From assembly GCF_001858325.1 (NCBI RefSeq), contig NZ_MBPP01000045.1, forward strand, positions 1 through 64,000: a stretch of DNA of 64,000 nt, read 5' to 3'. The DNA is from Marinobacter sp. AC-23 (GTDB lineage: Bacteria > Pseudomonadota > Gammaproteobacteria > Pseudomonadales > Oleiphilaceae). Positions 10,467-19,888 of the stretch are shown here, piece by piece; position 1 is the stretch's first letter, and each line of letters starts with the position of its first letter. The position numbers were made by a program, and so were the translations under genes. The notes under the pieces were generated by a model, which was not told where the DNA came from, made no database searches, and saw nothing but the letters and a program-made list of their open reading frames with translations.

Positions 10467-12262
10467 ATGACGAATTCACCGAACACTATCCGGATTGGCT
10501 GTTCCTCCGCTTTCTGGGGCGACACCGAAACGGCCGCAGCGCAGCTGGTTCACAAAGGTGAGATTGACTATCTGGTGTCCGATTACCTGGCCGAAGTCAC
10601 CATGTCGATCATGGCGGGCCAGAAGATGAAAGACCCGGGCCAGGGCTATGCGCGAGATTTCGTTGAAACGGTTATGGGCCCCTTGCTCGCTGACATCAAA
10701 GCAAAAGGGATTCGCGTACTGACCAACGCCGGCGGCGTGAACCCGGTAGCTTGCCGCGACGCGTTGCAAGCATTGTGCAAAAAGGCCGGTGTAGACATGA
10801 AAATTGCTCTGGTACTCGGGGATGATCTACTGCCCCAGAAACAGGCCTTGAGCAAAGCTGGCATTACCGAAATGGCCTCTGGCGCGCTATGCCCGCAATG
10901 ATGGTTAGCCTTAACGCCTACCTTGGCGCATCTGGTTTAGCGGCCGCTCTGGATCAGGGCGCAGACATTGTGCTTACTGGTCGAGTGGTAGACAGCGCGT
11001 TGGTGCTCGCCCCCCTGGTTCACGAATTCGGCTGGGGCTGGAGGGATTACGACAAACTGGCGCAAGCCAGCCTTGCCGGCCACCTGCTGGAGTGCGGAGC
11101 GCAATCTACCGGCGGCAACTTTACAGACTGGGAAGAGGTTGCTGAAGGCTTCGCGGATATGGGCTTCCCGATTGCAGAAGTAAGGGCAGATGGCGAGTTC
11201 GTTATAACCAAGCCCGAAGGCACTGGCGGAAAGGTAAGCCGTGGCACAGTCGCTGAGCAATTGGTTTACGAAATTGGCGATCCCCGCGCGTATTTGCTGC
11301 CAGATGTAACCTGCGACTTTACCGAGGTTGAGCTGATAGAAAGTGGGCCAGACCGTGTAACGGTTCGCGGCGCCCGTGGCTTACCGCCAACCGACAGCTA
11401 CAAGGTATCTGGCACTTGGCCGGATGGCTTCAAATGCACCGCAACCTTCCTGCTTGCAGGCATTGATGCCCCGAAAAAAGCCCAGGCAGTGGCTGAAGCC
11501 ATTCTCACGAAAACATCACGCCTGTTCCAGGAGCGCGGCCTGCCGGACTACACCGAAACCAGCATCGAACTGCTGGGTACGGAAACCACATACGGCAAGC
11601 AGGGTCGCGGCCAAGGCAGCCGGGAAATCATTGTCAAAATCAGCGCGGCCCACACAAAGAAAGGAGCGTTGGTGCTTTTCTCCCGAGAGATCGCACAAGC
11701 AGCTACCGGCATGGCACCTGGTCTGACAGGCATTGTCGGTGGGCGACCAGCCGTTTGGCCCAAGATCCGTCTCTATTCTTGCCTGGTTTCCAAGAGCGAT
11801 GTAACGGTTTCTGTTGATTTGAACGGCCAGGCAACACCCACTGCTGTCGATTCCGCTGGTGGCTTCCAGCCCGGTCTGATCAAGGACCAAGCCTCAATTG
11901 AAGGCGCATCGGCGACCGATACCACCGTACCTTTGATTGACTTGGCTTGGGCGCGTAGTGGTGATAAAGGCGACCACAGCAACATTGGCGTTATTGCGCG
12001 CAAACCGGAATTCGTTCCATTTATTGCTGCGGCATTGACTGAACAGGCCGTTGCCGAGTGGATGTCCCATACACTGAATCCGGAAACCGGCAAGGTTACT
12101 CGCTGGACATTGCCCGGGCTCCACGCATTCAACTTCCTGCTGGAGCAAAGCTTAGGCGGGGGCGGCGTTGCCAGCCTGCGCATTGATCCGCAAGGCAAAG
12201 CCTTTGCCCAGCAGTTACTGGAATTTCCGGTGCCAGTGCCCTCCGGGCTGGTTTGCGCCTGA
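10467..12262 (+). CDS. atuA: AtuA, acyclic terpene utilisation protein (frameshifted)
   Basis: First gene of the citronellol/geraniol catabolic operon; the family is essential for terpenoid utilisation but its reaction is not established. The N-terminal DUF1446 domain runs from [14 protein letters not shown] through [20 protein letters not shown]; the C-terminal 110 residues ([21 protein letters not shown] onward) form the AtuA-like C-terminal domain. The frame breaks at about 10887: the first frame ends SGALCPQ, while the second resumes with [13 protein letters not shown]. Adding one base between GCG and ATG restores SGA-x-MPAMMVS and a 598-residue protein, the normal length. Start ATG 10467 has AGGA upstream. 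I consider the break a base-call error more likely than a true pseudogene. Confidence 0.85.
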
Positions 12263-12285
12263 ACATTGAATAAGGTTTTTAAACT

Positions 12286-13151
12286 ATGAGCTATCAATCC
12301 GTTTTTCGCCCGGACCTATTCAAGGGTCAGACATTTATCGTAACCGGCGGAGGTTCCGGCATCGGCCGCTGCACCGCCCATGAACTCGCCTCGTTAGGCG
12401 CCCAGGTTGCGCTGGTCGGCCGCAAAGCCGAAAAAGTTGAAACCGTAAAAGCAGAAATACTTGAGGACGGCGGCATCGCCTCGGCGCATGTCTGCGATAT
12501 CCGTGAAGAAGAATCTGTAAAAGCCACCGTGAAAGCGATTATTGCAGAACATGGCGGCTTGAACGGCGTGGTTAACAACGCAGGGGGCCAATTCCCCTCC
12601 CCGCTGGCCGGCATCAACCAAAAGGGCTGGGAAACGGTGGTGCGCACCAACCTCACCGGCGGTTTTTTAATGGCAAGAGAGGCCTATACCCAAGCGCTAT
12701 CCAAAACCGGCGGCGCATCGTGAACATCGTGGCCGACATGTGGGGCGGTATGCCGGGCATGGGGCATTCAGGCGCAGCAAGAGCTGGCATGGTGAACTTC
12801 ACCCAGACAGCCGCTGTGGAATGGGGCACCTCTGGCGTTCGAGTAAATGCGGTTGCGCCAGGCTGGATTGCTTCCAGTGGCATGGACAACTACCCAGAGC
12901 ACATGAAGCAATGGATTCGCAGCCTTGGCGACAACGTACCCATCAAACGCATGGGTACAGAATCGGAAATAAGCTCAGCTATCTGCTTCTTGCTGAGCCC
13001 AGGCGCATCATTTATCAGCGGCGATTGCCTGCGCATTGATGGCGCAGCGTCACAGGGCGGACGGGTATGGCCGTTTCCCAAGGCCAAGAATAACGAACCG
13101 TACAACGGTTTTCATCGGGCAGTCACACCAAAAGTGCTCAGCGAGGATTGA
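12286..13151 (+). CDS. atuB: AtuB, short-chain dehydrogenase (frameshifted)
   Basis: Short-chain dehydrogenase/reductase, probably oxidising a citronellol or geraniol pathway intermediate with NAD(P). The N-terminal part has the cofactor motif TGGGSGIG (about residues 21-28) and VNNAGG. After the break it continues NIVADMWGGMPGMGHSGAARAGMVN, where the usual SDR catalytic Tyr position reads H/G, as in the 2,4-dienoyl-CoA reductase-like branch of the family. The frame shifts near 12716: the first frame ends SKTGGAS-stop; one added base restores SKTGGAIVNIVADM and a 288-residue protein. It starts 23 bases after atuA and is followed by atuC after 10 bases. Confidence 0.82.
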
Positions 13152-13161
13152 GGAAACTCTT

Positions 13162-14778
13162 ATGCAAACACTGGAAACCAGCGTTAATCCGCAATCCGAC
13201 GAGTTCCGTGGCAACGTCGAAGCCATGAATGCGCACATACAGACGTTCCGGGAAGTGGAGCAGAAGGTGCTTGACCTGGCAGAAGCCGCACGGGAAAAGT
13301 TCACCAAACGCGGAAAGCTATTACCCCGGGATCGCATTAATCGATTGTTGGATCGTGGCACACCGTTTCTGGAGCTTTGCTCTCTGGCGGGCTACAAGAT
13401 GCACGACGACAAAGACGGCAGCCTGGCTGGTGGCAACATCATCGCCGGCATCGGCTCCGTCAGCGGCATTCGCTGCCTTGTAGTCGCCAGCAACAGCGCC
13501 ATTAAAGGCGGCACGATCACCCCGGCGGGCCTGGACAAAACCTTGCGCCTGCAGCAGATCGCCAAAGAGAACAAACTGCCGGTTGTCTCCCTGTCGGAGA
13601 GCGGCGGTGCCAACCTGAACTACGCCACGGATATTTTTGTACAAGGCGCGCGCGGTTTCGCCAATCAGGCCCGCATGTCTGCGGCCGGGCTCCCACAGGT
13701 TACCGTGGTGCACGGCAACGCCACCGCCGGCGGCGCCTATCAGCCGGGTTTGTCTGACTACGTAATCGCTATCCGCGGCCAAGCTAAAATGTTCCTGGCC
13801 GGCCCCCCACTGCTGAAAGCCGCAACCGGCGAAATAGCCGATGACGAAGAACTCGGTGGTGCAGAAATGCACGCCCAGGTTGCCGGTACCGTTGAATACC
13901 TGGCTGAAGACGACGCCGACGGTATCCGCCAGGCCAGAAACATTATGGAAGCCCTGCCCTGGAACGAACAGCTCCCAGTACAGCGCGAGCTCAAATGGGA
14001 CGAACCACTGCGCCCTGCAGACGAGTTGCTAGGTGTTATTCCCTCAGAATCCAAAAAGCCTTACGACGTGCGTGAAATACTGGCGCGCATTGCCGACAGC
14101 TCAAGGTTCATGGACTTCAAAAACGAATTCGATGACCAAACCGTATGCGGCACTATTCGCATCGAAGGCCACTCCGTAGGCATTATTGGCAACAACGGCC
14201 CAATCACCCCGGCAGGAAGCGCGAAAGCCGCCCAGTTCATCCAACTTTGCGACCAGGCTGGTACGCCCCTTCTGTTCCTGCACAACACCACAGGCTTCAT
14301 GGTGGGCACGCATTCCGAGCAGAACGGCATCATCAAACACGGTTCAAAAATGCTTCAGGCCGTTGCCAACTGCAGGGTGCCAAAAGTCGCCATCGTGATC
14401 GGCGGCTCCTACGGTGCAGGCAACTATGCCATGTGTGGCCGCGGCCTGGACCCACGTTTCATCTTCGCCTGGCCCAACAGTCGAACCGCCGTAATGGGCC
14501 CAGCCCAAGCCGGCAAGGTGATGCGCATAGTGGCGGAGGACAAGCAGCGCCGAAGCGGCATAGAGCCAGACCCGAAAACCCTGGACTTCCTTGAACAGGC
14601 TACAGCCAAAAAACTGGAGGACGGTTCCACAGCCCTGTTCGGTACAGCCCGGCTCTGGGATGACGGCCTGATTGATCCACGGGATACACGGCGCGTTGTC
14701 GCTCTGGTTCTCGACGTGTGCCGCGAAGCCGATATCCGTCAATTGCGGCCCAATACATTTGGCGTGGCCCGGCTCTAG
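13162..14778 (+). CDS. atuC: Geranyl-CoA carboxylase beta subunit
   Basis: 538-residue carboxyltransferase subunit of a biotin-dependent acyl-CoA carboxylase. By operon context it is geranyl-CoA carboxylase, which adds CO2 to the gamma-methyl carbon of cis-geranyl-CoA. The crotonase-type carboxyltransferase halves are visible: ESGGANLNYATD and GNATAGGAYQPG in the N-half, NNGPITPAGSAKAAQFIQLC and GGSYGAGNYAMCGRG in the C-half. The start at 13162 follows GAGGAAAC. An in-frame extension upstream to 13036 lies in atuB coding sequence and is rejected. The alpha subunit is atuF, three genes downstream. Methylcrotonyl-CoA carboxylase (liuB) is a close paralogue, but the atuA/atuB neighbours decide for atu. 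Confidence 0.9.
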   Translation: MQTLETSVNPQSDEFRGNVEAMNAHIQTFREVEQKVLDLAEAAREKFTKRGKLLPRDRINRLLDRGTPFLELCSLAGYKMHDDKDGSLAGGNIIAGIGSVSGIRCLVVASNSAIKGGTITPAGLDKTLRLQQIAKENKLPVVSLSESGGANLNYATDIFVQGARGFANQARMSAAGLPQVTVVHGNATAGGAYQPGLSDYVIAIRGQAKMFLAGPPLLKAATGEIADDEELGGAEMHAQVAGTVEYLAEDDADGIRQARNIMEALPWNEQLPVQRELKWDEPLRPADELLGVIPSESKKPYDVREILARIADSSRFMDFKNEFDDQTVCGTIRIEGHSVGIIGNNGPITPAGSAKAAQFIQLCDQAGTPLLFLHNTTGFMVGTHSEQNGIIKHGSKMLQAVANCRVPKVAIVIGGSYGAGNYAMCGRGLDPRFIFAWPNSRTAVMGPAQAGKVMRIVAEDKQRRSGIEPDPKTLDFLEQATAKKLEDGSTALFGTARLWDDGLIDPRDTRRVVALVLDVCREADIRQLRPNTFGVARL

Positions 14779-14875
14779 GGGTTTTCTGGAAGCCTGTCCA
14801 CTCACCCGCCACCCAAACTTGCGAACCTGCTCCAACACTGGCAGGCAAGAACTAACTATCAGGAGTACAAAAAGA

Positions 14876-16036
14876 GTGAAATTCACAGCCGAACACGAAG
14901 CCCTGAGAAAAACCGTCCGCGATTTCGTGCAGAAAGAAATCAACCCCCACTGCGACGAATGGGAAGCAACCGGCCAGTTTCCCATTCACGAAGTATTCAA
15001 AAAGTTGGGCAACCTTGGCCTGCTGGGCATACAGAAGCCCGAGGAATACGGCGGCATGGGGCTGGACTACAGCTACAACCTCGTCGCAGCTGAAGAACTG
15101 GGCATGGCCAACTGCGGTGGCGTACCTCTGGCTATTGGTGTGCAAACCGACATGTGTACACCGGCCATTGCCCGTTTTGGTTCTGACGAACTGAAACGCA
15201 CCTTCCTGGCCCCGGCTATTGCCGGCGACATGGTGGGCTGCATTGGCGTAAGTGAAGTAGGTGCCGGTTCCGACGTAGCTGGGCTGAAAACTACCGCCAA
15301 AAAAGACGGCGATGACTACATCATCAACGGCTCCAAAATGTGGATCACCAACGGTCCTCAGGCCGACTTTATTTGCCTGCTGGCTAACACCAGTGACGAC
15401 AAGCCACACAAGAACAAATCGTTAATCGTGGTACCGATGAACTCCCCGGGCATCACCTTCAGCCCACACCTGAACAAGCTGGGCATGCGCTCCTCAGAGA
15501 CCGCCCAAATTTTCTTCGACGATGTCCGTGTACCCCAGCGCTTCCGCATTGGTGCCGAGGGCACCGGCTTCATGATGCAAATGCTGCAATTCCAGGAAGA
15601 GCGCCTGTGGGGTGCTGCCAACGTTATCAAGGCGCTGGAAAACTGCATCGACCAGACGATTGAATACTGCCGCGAGCGCAAAACCTTCGGTACTCCACTG
15701 ATCGACAACCAGGTTATCCACTTCCGCCTGGCCGAACTGCAAACCGAAGTAGAAGCCCTGCGCGCGCTCACATATCAAGCCTGCGAACTGCACATTGAAG
15801 GCAAAGACGTAACCAAACTCGCCTCCATGGCCAAGCTGAAAGCCGGCCGCCTGGGCCGTGAAGTTACCGACAGCTGCCTGCAATACTGGGGCGGCAACGG
15901 CTTTATGTGGGACAACCCCGCATCCCGTGCATTCCGCGATGTTCGGCTGGTGTCTATCGGCGGCGGTGCCGATGAAATCATGCTGGGAATCATCAGCAAG
16001 ATGATGGGCATCCTGCCTGGCAAGCGCAAAGACTGA
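14876..16036 (+). CDS. atuD: Acyl-CoA dehydrogenase of the terpene pathway
   Basis: 386-residue acyl-CoA dehydrogenase, probably the FAD-dependent citronellyl-CoA dehydrogenase that makes geranyl-CoA. The family signatures GCIGVSEVGAGSDVAGL (FAD/substrate loop) and QYWGGNGFMWDNPASRAFRDVR (C-terminal signature) are present, as is WITNG. The start is the GTG at 14876 with AGGAG ten bases upstream; the frame is open further upstream to 14672, overlapping atuC, but that segment is not dehydrogenase-like. It is preceded by a 97-base gap after atuC. Substrate is inferred from operon position. Confidence 0.87.
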   Translation: MKFTAEHEALRKTVRDFVQKEINPHCDEWEATGQFPIHEVFKKLGNLGLLGIQKPEEYGGMGLDYSYNLVAAEELGMANCGGVPLAIGVQTDMCTPAIARFGSDELKRTFLAPAIAGDMVGCIGVSEVGAGSDVAGLKTTAKKDGDDYIINGSKMWITNGPQADFICLLANTSDDKPHKNKSLIVVPMNSPGITFSPHLNKLGMRSSETAQIFFDDVRVPQRFRIGAEGTGFMMQMLQFQEERLWGAANVIKALENCIDQTIEYCRERKTFGTPLIDNQVIHFRLAELQTEVEALRALTYQACELHIEGKDVTKLASMAKLKAGRLGREVTDSCLQYWGGNGFMWDNPASRAFRDVRLVSIGGGADEIMLGIISKMMGILPGKRKD

Positions 16037-16085
16037 ACTTCGGTGCCAGACCGGCAGCCCCAGACAATATTCTTGGAGTCGTTTT

Positions 16086-16907
16086 ATGGAAACCTTGCCT
16101 CATTGCGAAACACTGCTTCTGGAAAAACAGGGGCCAGCACTGCACGTCACCATCAACCGGCCAGACTCCCGGAACGCCATGAGCCTGCAAATGGTGGCAG
16201 AGTTGTCCACAATCTTTACCGAAGTGGAAGCTGATTCCAGCATACGTGCCGTGGTCATCCGCGGTTCAGGCGGCCACTTCTGTGCTGGCGGTGACATCAA
16301 AGACTTGGCCGGTGCCCGTAGCCAGAAAACCGGCGAAGGCGAAGCTGACCCCTTCTACGTTCTGAACCGCGCCTTCGGGGCGATGATTCAGCAAGTGAAC
16401 GAATCCTCCAAAGTCGTCATCGCCATCACCGAAGGGGCGGTAATGGGCGGTGGCTTTGGCCTGGCCTGCGTATCCGACGTTGCTATCGCGGGGCCCACAG
16501 CCAAATTCGGCATGCCGGAAACCTCCCTCGGCATCCTCCCGGCCCAAATTGCTCCGTTTGTAGTAGAGCGAATTGGCCTGACCCAGGCCCGCCGGCTTGC
16601 GCTGCTCGGCTTGAGAATCGGTGCGGAGGAAGCCTGTGCAATGGGCATCGTTCACCAGGTCGCATCATCAGATGTAGAGCTAAACGACATGCTGGCTCAC
16701 GCTGTTGAGCGCGTTCGCAACTGCGCACCAAACGCCACGGCTCAAACCAAAGCCCTGCTCCACCGGGTTGGACACGAATCTATGAGCGGGTTACTCGACA
16801 GCGCGGCCGAAATGTTCGCCGCAGCCGTTAGAGGTGGTGAAGGCAACGAAGGCACCATGGCATTCATGCAGAAGCGTGCCCCAGCCTGGGCAGACGAGAC
16901 CCACTGA
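16086..16907 (+). CDS. atuE: Isohexenylglutaconyl-CoA hydratase
   Basis: 273-residue crotonase-fold enzyme expected to hydrate isohexenylglutaconyl-CoA, the product of the geranyl-CoA carboxylase. It has the CoA-binding and oxyanion-hole patterns GGHFCAGGDIKDL (about residues 60-72) and GAVMGGGFGLACVSDVAIA (about 118-136). The start follows a GGAG motif (cttGGAGtcgtttt). The gene is followed by a 153-base gap that contains a 32-bp perfect inverted repeat, unusual inside an operon. A 3-methylglutaconyl-CoA hydratase (liuC) is the paralogue to exclude; context favours AtuE. Confidence 0.87.
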   Translation: METLPHCETLLLEKQGPALHVTINRPDSRNAMSLQMVAELSTIFTEVEADSSIRAVVIRGSGGHFCAGGDIKDLAGARSQKTGEGEADPFYVLNRAFGAMIQQVNESSKVVIAITEGAVMGGGFGLACVSDVAIAGPTAKFGMPETSLGILPAQIAPFVVERIGLTQARRLALLGLRIGAEEACAMGIVHQVASSDVELNDMLAHAVERVRNCAPNATAQTKALLHRVGHESMSGLLDSAAEMFAAAVRGGEGNEGTMAFMQKRAPAWADETH

Positions 16908-16914
16908 TTGCGGA

Positions 16915-17031
16915 GCGAGTTAGGGAGGAAGAGGGGCTCCAGAAAATGTTGGAGCCAGGGACGGCCGGAAACAAGCGCACATGGATGTGCTCGTAGCGGT
17001 TTTCTGGAGCCCCTCTTCCTCCCTAACTCGC
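16915..17031. repeat. Long-arm hairpin element, copy 1 (inside atu operon)
   Basis: Perfect 32-bp inverted repeat (16915-16946 and 17000-17031) around a 53-base core. Read on the minus strand the core matches the other three copies: CGCT, a small hairpin around GCACATCCATGTGC, then CGCTTG, then a second hairpin with a TCC loop, ending in ACA. Arm sequence is unrelated to the arms of the other copies. It occupies the atuE-atuF gap, ending 29 bases before the atuF ATG, so any transcript from atuE to atuF carries a very stable stem. Confidence 0.85.
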
Positions 17032-17060
17032 GGCCCTGCACCGAACAAGAGACCAGCACA

Positions 17061-19031
17061 ATGCTAAAAAAACTACTAATAGCGAACCGGGGCGAAATTG
17101 CCGTCCGCGTTATTCGCACCGCCAAAGCCCTGGGATACCGCACCGTCGCCGTTTACTCCGAGGCTGACGCCAATGCCATGCACACCGAACTGGCAGACGA
17201 AGCCGTTTGCATAGGCCCGGCACAAGTATCCGCGTCTTACCTGAATGCCGACGCCATACTCGCTGCTGCCCGCAAAACAGGCGCCGATTGCATCCACCCG
17301 GGGTACGGCTTCCTCTCCGAGAATTCGGGCTTTTCAGATGACTGCAAAGAAGCCGGCATCGTATTCGTAGGCCCCCCAGCGGGCGCCATCGAACTCATGG
17401 GCAGCAAGCGGCGCTCCAAAATCGCCATGCAAAAAGCCGGCGTGCCTGTTGTTCCCGGATACGAAGGCGACAACGCCAACGACGACGAACTTATTGCTGC
17501 CGCGGCTGACATCGGCTACCCGCTGATGATCAAAGCCTCTGCCGGCGGCGGTGGCCGAGGCATGCGCCTGGTGCACAGCGAATCCGAACTGGCCGATAAC
17601 ATCAAACGGGCACGCTCCGAATCCAAGCAGGCCTTCGGTGACGACGAACTGATTCTGGAAAGAGCGGTGATCGAACCCCGCCACGTAGAAATTCAGGTTT
17701 TTGCCGATCAGCACGGCAATGCCGTTTACCTGGGCGAGCGGGACTGTTCCGTGCAGCGGCGCCACCAGAAAGTGGTTGAAGAAGCACCCTCACCCTTCGT
17801 GACCCCCGAACTCCGGGCCTCCATGGGCGAAGCCGCTGTTAAAGCCGCTCTCGCCTGTCATTACGAAGGTGCTGGAACCGTCGAATTCCTCGTCGACAAA
17901 GACCGTAACTTCTACTTTTTGGAAATGAATACTCGCCTGCAAGTAGAGCACCCGGTTACAGAACTGATCACCGGGCAAGACCTGGTGGCTTGGCAGCTCA
18001 CAGTTGCCGAAGGTCTGCCACTACCCCTGGCTCAGAATGAAATTGAATTGAATGGCCACGCCATCGAAGTCCGGCTCTACGCGGAAGACCCATCGAACGG
18101 CTTCATGCCGCAGACCGGCCCTCTGCATGTTTTCCAGCCGGCAGAAGGTGAAGGCCTGCGTTATGACACAGGTGTTCGCTCTGGCGATGAAGTTACGCCG
18201 CACTATGACCCCATGCTTGCAAAAGTTATCGCCTGGGGTGAGAACCGGGATGAAGCACGCCGCCGTCTGATCCGTGCTCTGGAAGACACCACCGTTTTTG
18301 GTGTAATAACCAACCGGTACTTCCTCAGCCGCATTATCGCCGACAATACATTTGGTGCCGGTGAAGCAACCACGGCATTCCTGCAGCAGGCCTTCAGCGA
18401 AGACCCTTCACTGCAGCCAGCCAAACCAAGCATCCGCCAACTGGCACTCGCAGCCTGCGTACTGGCCCAGGGCTCCTCCGAAAAGGAGGCCTGGAGCAAC
18501 GCACCAGCTACCAACACGCCTATGAAGCTGAACACCGGTGACGAAACGGTTGAGCTGCTGGTACAAAGCAGCGGTAACAAGCTTTCCTGTCGTCTGGGCG
18601 ACGAGCGCCATGAATTGACTGTTACCAGCATGCAGAACGGTGTCTTATACATTATCGACAACGGCATTCGTCAGCGTTGCCAATATCACCGCGATGGGGA
18701 TTCCCTATATTTACAGGCGTTCGGAGAGTCGTGGTCGGTCATTGATCTCACTCACCAGCCTGCGGCAGGTGCAAACGGTACCGGCAGCGGGCGCATTCAG
18801 GCCTCAATGGACGGCGCCATTATCGACGTCTTGGTAGAACCCGGCCAAACCGTTAGTCAGGGCGACACCCTCGTCATACTGGAAGCCATGAAGATGGAGC
18901 ACCCGGTTAAAGCCGACTGTGACGGCGTCGTTGCTCAGGTTCTGACGAGCAAAGGTGACCAGGTCAAGCGCAATCAGTTGCTGGTGGAAGTGACCACTAG
19001 CGAAACGTCCGAACAGGAGAACGATAAATGA
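17061..19031 (+). CDS. atuF: Geranyl-CoA carboxylase alpha subunit (biotin-containing)
   Basis: 656-residue biotin carboxylase plus biotin carrier subunit. It begins MLKKLLIANRGEIAVRVIRTAKALG, the classic biotin carboxylase N-terminus. The ATP-grasp glycine-rich loop KASAGGGGRGMRLV is near residue 157, and EMNTRLQVEHPVTEL gives the Mg/ATP and catalytic residues near 290. The C-terminal carrier domain has EAMKMEH with the biotinylated Lys at 611. Partner of AtuC. The frame is open upstream to 16908, but that extension translates the inverted-repeat element and is rejected. The ribosome binding site is weak, and the upstream hairpin may influence translation. The stop overlaps the atuG start (ATGA). 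Confidence 0.91.
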   Translation: MLKKLLIANRGEIAVRVIRTAKALGYRTVAVYSEADANAMHTELADEAVCIGPAQVSASYLNADAILAAARKTGADCIHPGYGFLSENSGFSDDCKEAGIVFVGPPAGAIELMGSKRRSKIAMQKAGVPVVPGYEGDNANDDELIAAAADIGYPLMIKASAGGGGRGMRLVHSESELADNIKRARSESKQAFGDDELILERAVIEPRHVEIQVFADQHGNAVYLGERDCSVQRRHQKVVEEAPSPFVTPELRASMGEAAVKAALACHYEGAGTVEFLVDKDRNFYFLEMNTRLQVEHPVTELITGQDLVAWQLTVAEGLPLPLAQNEIELNGHAIEVRLYAEDPSNGFMPQTGPLHVFQPAEGEGLRYDTGVRSGDEVTPHYDPMLAKVIAWGENRDEARRRLIRALEDTTVFGVITNRYFLSRIIADNTFGAGEATTAFLQQAFSEDPSLQPAKPSIRQLALAACVLAQGSSEKEAWSNAPATNTPMKLNTGDETVELLVQSSGNKLSCRLGDERHELTVTSMQNGVLYIIDNGIRQRCQYHRDGDSLYLQAFGESWSVIDLTHQPAAGANGTGSGRIQASMDGAIIDVLVEPGQTVSQGDTLVILEAMKMEHPVKADCDGVVAQVLTSKGDQVKRNQLLVEVTTSETSEQENDK

Positions 19032-19855
19032 GCACATTGAAAAACCAAACCGTATTTATCACCGGCGCCAGCCGGGGCATTGGCCGTGCTATCGCCCTCG
19101 CCTGTGCCCGCCAGGGCGCGAACGTTATTATCGCGGCAAAGTCGGACACACCGCACGCCAAACTGCCAGGCACCATCCACACAGTAGCCGAAGAAGTTCG
19201 TGCGGCTGGCGGCCAGGCGCTACCTTTGGTACTCGACGTGCGCGATGAAGGCCAAATAAAGCAGCGTATCGATGAGGCCGCTGAGCACTTTGGTGGCATT
19301 GACGCCCTGATCAACAACGCAGGTGCCATTCGCCTGACTGGCGTGGAAAACCTGAAAGTCAGCCGCTTCGATCTCCTGCACCAGGTGAACGCCCGTGCGG
19401 TGCTTGCCTGCAGCCAGGCAGCCCTACCCTGGTTAAAAAAATCCAAGCGCGCCCACATTCTGAGCATGTCACCGCCGCTGAACCTCGATCCGAAGTGGTT
19501 TGCTCAGTTCGGGCCATATACATCTACAAAATACGCCATGACCATGATCAGCATCGGCATGGCTCAGGAATTCAAACGCTACGGCATTGCCGTTAACACC
19601 CTTTGGCCAAAAACGCTTATCTCCACCGCAGCCATTCAGCATGAAGCGGGCGGAGAGAAAATGATGGCCCAAGGCCGGACTCCTGAAATCATGGCAGATG
19701 CAGCGGTAAGCATCCTGAATCATTCCATGGATGAGATGACGGGGCAGAACCTGATAGACGAAGACGTGCTGCGCCAGGACGGCGTAACCGATTTCGAAGG
19801 CTACCGTTATGAGGTCAATGACAAGCCTTTGTTACCAGACCTTTACCTGGACTAG
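19028..19855 (+). CDS. atuG: AtuG, short-chain dehydrogenase
   Basis: 275-residue SDR of the HSDL2-like branch. The cofactor motif TGASRGIG is at residues 12-19, NNAGA near 96, and the catalytic pattern S-x12-Y-x3-K can be traced as SMSPPLNLDPKWFAQFGPYTSTKYAM. In Pseudomonas the equivalent gene belongs to the terpene cluster; it is thought to oxidise a 3-hydroxyacyl or alcohol intermediate. It overlaps atuF by four bases (ATGA), so it is translationally coupled. Exact substrate not determinable here. Confidence 0.84.
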   Translation: MSTLKNQTVFITGASRGIGRAIALACARQGANVIIAAKSDTPHAKLPGTIHTVAEEVRAAGGQALPLVLDVRDEGQIKQRIDEAAEHFGGIDALINNAGAIRLTGVENLKVSRFDLLHQVNARAVLACSQAALPWLKKSKRAHILSMSPPLNLDPKWFAQFGPYTSTKYAMTMISIGMAQEFKRYGIAVNTLWPKTLISTAAIQHEAGGEKMMAQGRTPEIMADAAVSILNHSMDEMTGQNLIDEDVLRQDGVTDFEGYRYEVNDKPLLPDLYLD

Positions 19856-19888
19856 CCCTAACTTATAAAAACACCTGACGGAAAGACC

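Noticed and set aside
10887..12716. Programmed frameshifting in atuA/atuB
   Set aside because: No slippery heptamer with a downstream stem is apparent, and the same kind of break occurs in unrelated genes across the window.
12653..13151. AtuB C-terminal half as a separate gene
   Set aside because: It lacks the nucleotide-binding half and joins the upstream frame exactly at a conserved SDR strand with one added base.
16908..17060. Longer AtuF N-terminus read from 16908
   Set aside because: The extension translates the inverted-repeat element (ELGRKRGSRK and similar); biotin carboxylases start at MLKKLLIANRGE.
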